From Candidatus Mesolinea sp. (lineage in GTDB: Bacteria > Chloroflexota > Anaerolineae > Anaerolineales > Anaerolineaceae): a stretch of DNA of 28,646 bases. Made by a program: the position numbers and the translations under genes. The stretch is taken from assembly GCA_003445715.1 (NCBI GenBank), contig DMCS01000003.1, forward strand, positions 15,202 through 43,847, written 5' to 3'. The notes below the pieces were generated by a model. That model was not told where the DNA came from and did no database searches. It worked only from the letters and a program-made list of their open reading frames with translations. Shown in pieces: positions 23,837-28,646 of the stretch (position 1 is its first letter; each line of letters starts with the position of its first letter).

Positions 23837-23976
23837 AAGCCTAAAGGTTACAGGAGTAGCATGGTTAGGAGAGTGCGTAGCCTACCCGTAGGGTACCATG
23901 CAAAAACAAGAAGACCTAAAGGTCACAGGCATTGCACGGTCAGGATAGTGAGAATCCTGCCCATAAGGTGCCATGC
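23837..23976. repeat. Tandem pair of related 65-base hairpin units
   Basis: Two 65-base units (23837-23901 and 23912-23976, period 75) align without gaps at 49 of 65 positions. Each starts with a CCTAAAGGT stem and ends with a CCTACCCGTAGGGTACCATGC-type hairpin (second copy: CCTGCCCATAAGGTGCCATGC). The 3' half is the same core as the main family. Almost all differences are single-base substitutions. Confidence 0.75.
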
Positions 23977-24013
23977 CAGAACTGGGATGTAGAAAAATAT
24001 GACTTGTGAATGC

Positions 24014-24022
24014 TGTTATAAT
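24014..24022 (+). promoter_or_regulatory. Extended -10 promoter close to start codon
   Basis: TGTTATAAT is a perfect extended -10 element ending 10 bases before ATG 24033. Because this promoter lies within the longer possible reading frame (GTG 24006), the ATG at 24033 is the likelier start. No Shine-Dalgarno sequence is visible. Confidence 0.6.
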
Positions 24023-24032
24023 GCGCAGCGAT

Positions 24033-25388
24033 ATGGAAAAAAATAAGACGCACACCTTAAAACAAAAATTAAACAAGAAGAACTTGTGGCAAAAGCCCTG
24101 GTTTTATCTTGTTTTAATTGGGGTGTTGATCCTGGCTGGCATTGGGCTCTATCAGATTCCAGCGGTTGGCGACCGAGCATACTATTATGTGGCGAATGCC
24201 CGTGCGAAGGTTCAATATTTCTTTCGTCCACCGGCGGAGGCTTCCTTCAACCCGCAAGGGCAGGGCACCTTGCTCCCGGAGGTGGTGGCTACGTTGACCG
24301 CCATGGTGCCCACTGCCACGCCGACCTTCACCCCTTCCCCTACGCCAACATCCATGCCCACAGAAGCACCTACCTTTACGCCAACGATCACTTCTACACC
24401 TACGCCTGTTCCCACGCCAATACCAAGCGCGGTGGCTCTGAACGGGATCAAGCATGAAATGCAGAAGTTCAACAATTGTGGGCCAACAAACTTAGCGATG
24501 CTGCTTTCCTACTGGGGGTGGGAAGGTGACCAAACAGTCACAGCAGAAGTGCTCAAACCGCGACGCGAAGACCGCAACGTGATGCCTTACGAGATGCTCG
24601 ATTACGTCAATGCACACACAGAGTTCACCGGCGTGGTGCGCTACGGCGGCAACATCGAACTGGTAAAGAAGTTAGTTGCGGCTGGTTATCCCGTCTTGAT
24701 TGAGCGCGGCTTGGTTACCGCCAAAGATGGCTGGATGGGGCATTATGGCATTATCACGGGTTATGATGACGCCAAGCAGCGGGTATCCATCCCCGATTCT
24801 TATTTGGGTGAAATTACCATGTCTTATGATGAGATTAGCCGCTATTGGGATCATTTCGACAATATATATTTGGTTGTTTACCCCTATGAGAAAACTGCTG
24901 AGGTAGTCAGTATTCTCGGTCCAAATTGGGACCAGGAATACAACCTGCGTTTTGCCCTTGAGCAAACCACGGCGCGCATCGACCATCTAGAAGGCATGGA
25001 TCTCTTCTTCGCGTGGTACAGCCGCGGCTCAATCCTCGTGGAACTACAAGATTATGCCGGCGCGGCAGTCGCCTACGACCAAGCCTTCGCCATCTACGAC
25101 CAGCTGCCCACGGATCAGCGCCCCTGGCGCGTGTTTTGGTATCAAACCGGCCCGTATTTTGCCTATTACAACACCGCTCGCTATCAGGACGTGCTGGACC
25201 TAGCCAATTACGTTTTGGAAATCACCCCGGAGGATGCCATACCGGAGACCTGGGTTTGGCGGGGGCGTGCCAATAAGATTTTGGGCAATTGGGATGCAGC
25301 CATCAGCGATTTTAGGTCTGCCTTGGAGTGGCACCCCAATTGGTGGGTAGCCGAAAACGAGTTAGCGGCTATGGGTGTGACGCCATAA
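24033..25388 (+). CDS. Membrane-anchored C39-like cysteine protease with TPR tail
   Basis: This 451-aa protein has four parts: a basic N-terminus, a transmembrane helix (about 24-43), a Thr/Pro linker (about 93-131), and a papain-like domain of the Peptidase_C39_2 type (about 137-290). The catalytic set is visible: Gln144 and Cys149 in MQKFNNCGPTNLAMLLSYWG, His237 in GHYGIITGYDD and Asp255 in IPDSYLG. Residues about 300-450 contain TPR-like helices (WYSRGSILVELQDYAGAAVA; VWRGRANKILGNWDAAISDF). It probably sits outside the membrane and may cleave peptides or bind partners through the TPRs. Its substrate is unknown. It has its own promoter and no RBS. Confidence 0.78.
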   Translation: MEKNKTHTLKQKLNKKNLWQKPWFYLVLIGVLILAGIGLYQIPAVGDRAYYYVANARAKVQYFFRPPAEASFNPQGQGTLLPEVVATLTAMVPTATPTFTPSPTPTSMPTEAPTFTPTITSTPTPVPTPIPSAVALNGIKHEMQKFNNCGPTNLAMLLSYWGWEGDQTVTAEVLKPRREDRNVMPYEMLDYVNAHTEFTGVVRYGGNIELVKKLVAAGYPVLIERGLVTAKDGWMGHYGIITGYDDAKQRVSIPDSYLGEITMSYDEISRYWDHFDNIYLVVYPYEKTAEVVSILGPNWDQEYNLRFALEQTTARIDHLEGMDLFFAWYSRGSILVELQDYAGAAVAYDQAFAIYDQLPTDQRPWRVFWYQTGPYFAYYNTARYQDVLDLANYVLEITPEDAIPETWVWRGRANKILGNWDAAISDFRSALEWHPNWWVAENELAAMGVTP

Positions 25389-25415
25389 TACGGTTCTATC
25401 TGCAAAAGCATCGGA

Positions 25416-25421
25416 TATAAT
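25416..25421 (+). promoter_or_regulatory. -10 element directly before SbcD-like gene
   Basis: A perfect TATAAT ends only 6 bases before ATG 25428, so transcription would start at about the A of the start codon. No Shine-Dalgarno sequence is present. Confidence 0.6.
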
Positions 25422-25427
25422 TGCGGC

Positions 25428-26666
25428 ATGATTAAACTGCTCCATTTTGCGGACGCCCATATCGACATCGCCAACTATGGCGCGCACGACCCACACACCG
25501 GCTTGCCACTGCGCGTGATGGACTTCCTCAAATCACTGGATACTATTGTCGATACCGCCACTGAGGAACAGGTGGACCTGGTCATCTTTGCTGGCGATGC
25601 CTATAAGGACCGCAGCCCAGCCCCCACTTTTCAGCGCGAGTGGGGCCGGCGCATTATGCGCCTCTCGCGGGCTAAAATCCCTACGATTTTACTCACCGGC
25701 AACCATGACATTGCCCCCTCGCAGCAACGCGCGCATGCTATTCAGGAGTTCGACACGCTTGAGGTGCCTTACGTTCACGTGGTCTATCAACCCGCTTTGC
25801 TAGGTCCAAATGAGCTTGATGGGCTACCCGTACAGGTGTTAACCATCCCGTGGATCACCAGATCCGGCTTGGCTGCGCTGCAGGATGCGGCTCCGACTGA
25901 AGAAAAAGACCCCAATAAGATCATTGAAAATGCAATTGCCAACCTAATTCAGGCGGCTATTCAGGACCTTGACCCCACCTTGCCGGCGATTTTGGCAGCA
26001 CATGCTTCCATTAGCGGGGCGGTGTTTGGCCATGAGCAAACCATTAAGTTGGGTCGGGATGTTTTGCTGCCGCCGGGGTTGGTGCGCAATCCGCGCTTTG
26101 ATTATGTTGCTCTGGGCCACATCCACCGCTTCCAGGACCTTAACCCAGGAGCGCATCCACCCGTGGTTTACCCCGGATCGATCGAGCGTGTGGACTTTGG
26201 CGAAGCCCGCGAAGAGAAGGGCTTCGTGGTGGCGGAAGTCTCTAAAGGTGAAACGCACTACACCTGGCGCAAGCTCGCCATCCGCCCATTTTTGGATCTT
26301 GCCGTCAGGCTTGAGGAAAGCGATTCTGTGCGCAAGAAGCTGTTAGCTGCTTTGCCAGAGGAAGAAGCCATGCGCGATGCCGTTGTGCGCCTGAGCATCA
26401 CTTATCCCAATGGGATGGAAGCTCTGATTGACGAAGCGGAGCTGCGAGAAAAGGCACATTTGGCTTTTGATTTCCGCACATCCCGCCACCCACAATCGGA
26501 TATACGCGCGCGTTTGGGAGAGAGCAGCGAAACCGAGAGCAAGACCCCAGAAGAATTGCTGGAAATGTATTGGACACTAAATCAGGTAAAACCAGAAGAG
26601 CAGCAAGCGCTCTTGGCTTTAGCCCGGCAGATCCTTTCCGGCGAAGGGGAAGAACCCGAAAACTAA
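25428..26666 (+). CDS. sbcD: SbcD/Mre11-like DNA repair exonuclease
   Basis: This 412-aa calcineurin-like metallophosphoesterase has the Mre11/SbcD motif series: LLHFADAHID (motif I, D-x-H), VIFAGDAYKD (GD), LLTGNHDIAP (GNHD), ILAAHASISG (His), and VALGHIHRFQ (GHxH), followed by YPGSIERVDFGE. All metal ligands are in place. It would act as a Mn-dependent nuclease on DNA ends, normally with the ATPase SbcC/Rad50. No sbcC is present next to it, which is unusual because the two are often adjacent. The next gene converges with a gap of only 4 bases. The start is supported by a -10 box directly upstream. Confidence 0.88.
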   Translation: MIKLLHFADAHIDIANYGAHDPHTGLPLRVMDFLKSLDTIVDTATEEQVDLVIFAGDAYKDRSPAPTFQREWGRRIMRLSRAKIPTILLTGNHDIAPSQQRAHAIQEFDTLEVPYVHVVYQPALLGPNELDGLPVQVLTIPWITRSGLAALQDAAPTEEKDPNKIIENAIANLIQAAIQDLDPTLPAILAAHASISGAVFGHEQTIKLGRDVLLPPGLVRNPRFDYVALGHIHRFQDLNPGAHPPVVYPGSIERVDFGEAREEKGFVVAEVSKGETHYTWRKLAIRPFLDLAVRLEESDSVRKKLLAALPEEEAMRDAVVRLSITYPNGMEALIDEAELREKAHLAFDFRTSRHPQSDIRARLGESSETESKTPEELLEMYWTLNQVKPEEQQALLALARQILSGEGEEPEN

Positions 26667-26678
26667 GCCTTTAGGCTT
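26665..26678. terminator. Small hairpin across convergent stop codons
   Basis: AAGCCT (26665-26670) and AGGCTT (26673-26678) form a short stem that covers both the sbcD stop (26664-26666) and the folP stop (26671-26673). There is no T run, so terminator function is uncertain. Confidence 0.3.
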
Positions 26679-27534
26679 GCAAGATAGCTTCCAACATGCG
26701 TGCCACGCGCACGGTCTGGCGCACGTCATGCACGCGCACGATATCCGCGCCGTGCAGCATGCCATAAGCATTGGCGGCTAAGCTGCCCTCCAGGCGCTCC
26801 TCGGGCGGCAAGTTGAGCTTGTAGCCAATAAACGATTTGCGCGAGACGCCCAACAGCAACGGATAGCCTAAGGCTTTCAGCTGATCCAGCTCCTTGAGCA
26901 GGAGCAGATTCTGCTCAGTCCCTTTACCGAAGCCAATGCCAGGGTCCAGAATGATTTGGTCGTCTTTTAAGCCGGCTGCATGCGCAATCTCCACGGATTG
27001 CAGCAGCCCCTCAGCCACCTCACGGGTGATATCGTCGTAGTGCACGTCCACGTCGCGCCCGCCTAAGGTTGGGTCGATCTCGGTATGCGCCAGGCTTCGC
27101 CTGTTGTGCATGAGCACAGCCGCTGCCCCAAAGCGGGCAACTATCGCGCCCATCTGGTTATCGGCGCGGAATCCCCAAATGTCGTTGACCATGTGCGCCC
27201 CAGCCTGCAGCGCCGCCTCAGCCACGGCAGCTTTGTAGGTATCCACCGAGATGAGCATCTCGGGCAGCTCAGCTTTGAGGCGCTCGAGCACAGGCAGCAG
27301 GCGTGCGCATTCCTCCTCGGCGCTCACCGGTGCGGCGCCAGGGCGGGTGGATTCGGCGCCCAAATCGAGGATGTCCGCGCCATCGGCGGCAAACTGCTTA
27401 GCCTGCGCCAAGGCTGCCTCAACGGGGTCGGCCTGCCGGAGCAAGCCATCCCCGGAGAAGCTATCGGGAGTGAGGTTGAGGATACCCATGACGTAAAAGC
27501 GGCTGCCAATCTGCGGGAGCAAACGGTTTTTCAT
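26671..27534 (-). CDS. folP: Dihydropteroate synthase
   Basis: This 287-aa enzyme condenses 6-hydroxymethyl-dihydropterin pyrophosphate with 4-aminobenzoate in folate synthesis. Key motifs are all present: MGILNLTPDSFSGDG, DILDLGAESTRPGA, LISVDTYKAAVAEAAL, VNDIWGF, DPGIGFGKGTEQNL, LLGVSRKSFIGY and IVRVHDVRQTVRVARM. The length is usual for the family. GAGG lies 8 bases before ATG 27534. It follows the LysM lipoprotein gene with a 10-base gap on the same strand, so both are probably transcribed together from the promoter at 28548-28556. Confidence 0.97.
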   Translation of the reverse strand: MKNRLLPQIGSRFYVMGILNLTPDSFSGDGLLRQADPVEAALAQAKQFAADGADILDLGAESTRPGAAPVSAEEECARLLPVLERLKAELPEMLISVDTYKAAVAEAALQAGAHMVNDIWGFRADNQMGAIVARFGAAAVLMHNRRSLAHTEIDPTLGGRDVDVHYDDITREVAEGLLQSVEIAHAAGLKDDQIILDPGIGFGKGTEQNLLLLKELDQLKALGYPLLLGVSRKSFIGYKLNLPPEERLEGSLAANAYGMLHGADIVRVHDVRQTVRVARMLEAILQA

Positions 27535-27544
27535 TGTGTAGACC

Positions 27545-28540
27545 TCATTCTAAGGGAGTACGCGCTTCGGTGGATACCTCCACGCGCGCGATTTCCGGGC
27601 TCATGCTGTAGACGGTGAAGCTAAATGGAATTGCCTGGCCAGCAGGGATGGGCAGCGGGGCTTCCCAACGGCGGATGCCGGCGACGCGGTCGTCTTGGGT
27701 AAAGGCCATGGCCAACAGCCAGATCGAGCTGGCTTGCTTGGTGGGGTTGGCGAGCGCCACCTGCCCGCTGAGCTGTGCAGAAAGTCCGTCGTCAGATAGC
27801 TGGGTTTGCAGATCTTCGAGGGTTACGGCTAGATAGCGCGTGTCTTCTTCTGGGACGGGCAGCCAAAAATCCGCCTCAGCCATGGCAGTGAACTTTTCGG
27901 GAGTTGGCGGTTGGAAGTAAGTCACCAAAGGCAGTGCAGCGCCAGCCGGCAGCAGGTTGAGCGGCAGGATAGAAGTTTGCGTAAGTGAATATTCTGTGGA
28001 GAGACCCTCGAGCGTTACCAAAGCTGTAGGGTTTTCAATCGGCTTATCGCTAAGGTTTTGGGCTAACACAAAGCATATCACCCCGCCGGCTGCATCGCGG
28101 TAGCAATCTGGCTGCAGGCTTAGGACGGCTGTGCTTGTGGCACTAGCAGTGGTAGCGGTCGTTTGAGGCGTTGGGGTAGCAAGCATCGGCGTGGGTGTAA
28201 TCGGGATCAGGAGCTGCGTGCCTACGCCCATCATATAGGGGTTTATATTTGGATTAGCGGTCTTCAGTGCGTCCAAGCTGATGCCATAGCGCAGGGCAAT
28301 GCCAAACATGTCGTCCTTCTCGTCGACGGTGTAATAGAATGGCGTGGCGGTGGGGATTGGCGTGGCAGTTCGCGTGGGCGTGGCGGTGGGCGGATGCTCG
28401 GGGGTGAAAGTTTGCGATGGGAAAGGGCGGAGTGTAGCCGTCAATTGTGGTCGGGGGGTTGATGTGGTTGGCAAACTTGTGCTGCAGCCTGCCAGAATCA
28501 CAGTCAGGAGCAGTAAAAGCGTAAACTTTACTTTTGGCAT
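27545..28540 (-). CDS. LysM-domain lipoprotein
   Basis: This 331-aa protein begins at ATG 28540; a longer frame to 28639 would run through the promoter, so it is rejected. It has a lipoprotein signal peptide (LLLLLTVILAGC, acylated Cys19), a Thr/Pro linker (about 22-67), and one LysM motif (about 69-114: YYTVDEKDDMFGIALRYGIS then LDALKTANPNINP and GTQLLIPI). A second Thr/Pro segment and a beta-rich C-terminal domain (about 150-330) follow, with no recognised family. LysM binds peptidoglycan or related GlcNAc polymers, so it probably sits at the wall. It lies upstream of folP in one unit, with no obvious functional link. Confidence 0.88.
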   Translation of the reverse strand: MPKVKFTLLLLLTVILAGCSTSLPTTSTPRPQLTATLRPFPSQTFTPEHPPTATPTRTATPIPTATPFYYTVDEKDDMFGIALRYGISLDALKTANPNINPYMMGVGTQLLIPITPTPMLATPTPQTTATTASATSTAVLSLQPDCYRDAAGGVICFVLAQNLSDKPIENPTALVTLEGLSTEYSLTQTSILPLNLLPAGAALPLVTYFQPPTPEKFTAMAEADFWLPVPEEDTRYLAVTLEDLQTQLSDDGLSAQLSGQVALANPTKQASSIWLLAMAFTQDDRVAGIRRWEAPLPIPAGQAIPFSFTVYSMSPEIARVEVSTEARTPLE

Positions 28541-28547
28541 GCTGCCA

Positions 28548-28556
28548 ATTATACCA
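28548..28556 (-). promoter_or_regulatory. Extended -10 promoter adjacent to start codon
   Basis: On the minus strand TGGTATAAT is a perfect extended -10 element that ends 7 bases before ATG 28540. There is no Shine-Dalgarno sequence between them. The remaining bases to the window end (28557-28646) hold no gene that I can support. Confidence 0.65.
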
Positions 28557-28646
28557 AGCAGAGACGCACAGCTTTTTTTACCTATCTTGGTTGTTAGAGC
28601 AAAGTGATTATGTCCTAAAGTAGGGTAGTGTCTTGTCAAGTGGGGT

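Noticed and set aside
21263..23976. Possible CRISPR array
   Set aside because: The units vary in length and are often truncated, spacing is irregular, there are no uniform unique spacers and no cas genes.
27085..27618. 177-codon plus-strand frame across folP
   Set aside because: It is antisense to folP, which has every dihydropteroate synthase motif; no RBS and no family similarity.
28541..28639. N-terminal extension of the LysM lipoprotein
   Set aside because: It would push the lipoprotein signal 33 residues inward and contains the -10 promoter element.

Overview
The window looks like a chromosomal segment of a fermentative, probably Chloroflexota (Anaerolineae-like) bacterium. This is inferred from the gene content, because no rRNA is present. 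The signs are Thr/Pro-rich (TPTPT-type) linkers in five exported proteins, a secreted protein ending in LYLPIIRR, a four-subunit 2-oxoacid:ferredoxin oxidoreductase, and LytR-CpsA-Psr, LysM, lytic transglycosylase and M23-like envelope proteins. Base composition is mostly balanced, with sharply AT-rich islands at about 3490-5050 and 8940-9660.

Layout. (1) 1-710: the 3' end of a gene joining a CysN-like C-terminal domain to a degenerate APS-kinase-like domain. (2) 904-6860: an overlapping cell-surface polysaccharide operon (glycosyltransferase, Wzx-type flippase, polysaccharide pyruvyl transferase, two tandem paralogous GT4 enzymes). (3) 6850-12210: exported and regulatory genes: a small lipoprotein, a four-repeat secreted protein, an AT-rich methyltransferase, a LuxR-HTH/transmembrane/Kelch protein, and an M23-like membrane-anchored protein. 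(4) 12315-16499: a thiolase divergent from a ferredoxin/alpha/beta/gamma oxidoreductase operon, probably for branched-chain 2-oxoacids. (5) 16634-21007: an envelope block: PH-domain membrane protein, degenerate LCP lipoprotein, Cys-rich lytic-transglycosylase-like protein and a YtxH-like small protein. (6) 21008-24032: a solitary dnaK with arrays of the same short hairpin repeat on both sides; the upstream array lies inside a MITE-like structure with 13-bp perfect inverted repeats. (7) 24033-28540: C39-like protease/TPR protein, SbcD-like nuclease, and a LysM lipoprotein followed by dihydropteroate synthase.

The least ordinary points are these. Several genes have a TATAAT-like -10 box only 6-14 bases before the start codon and no Shine-Dalgarno sequence, which suggests leaderless or very short-leader transcripts. 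A compositional mosaic has edges inside two polysaccharide genes, and one edge lies close to a domain boundary of a glycosyltransferase. One protein appears to join a DNA-binding LuxR head to an extracytoplasmic Kelch propeller. A short hairpin repeat family brackets dnaK. I saw no CRISPR array, tRNA, rRNA or intact transposase.
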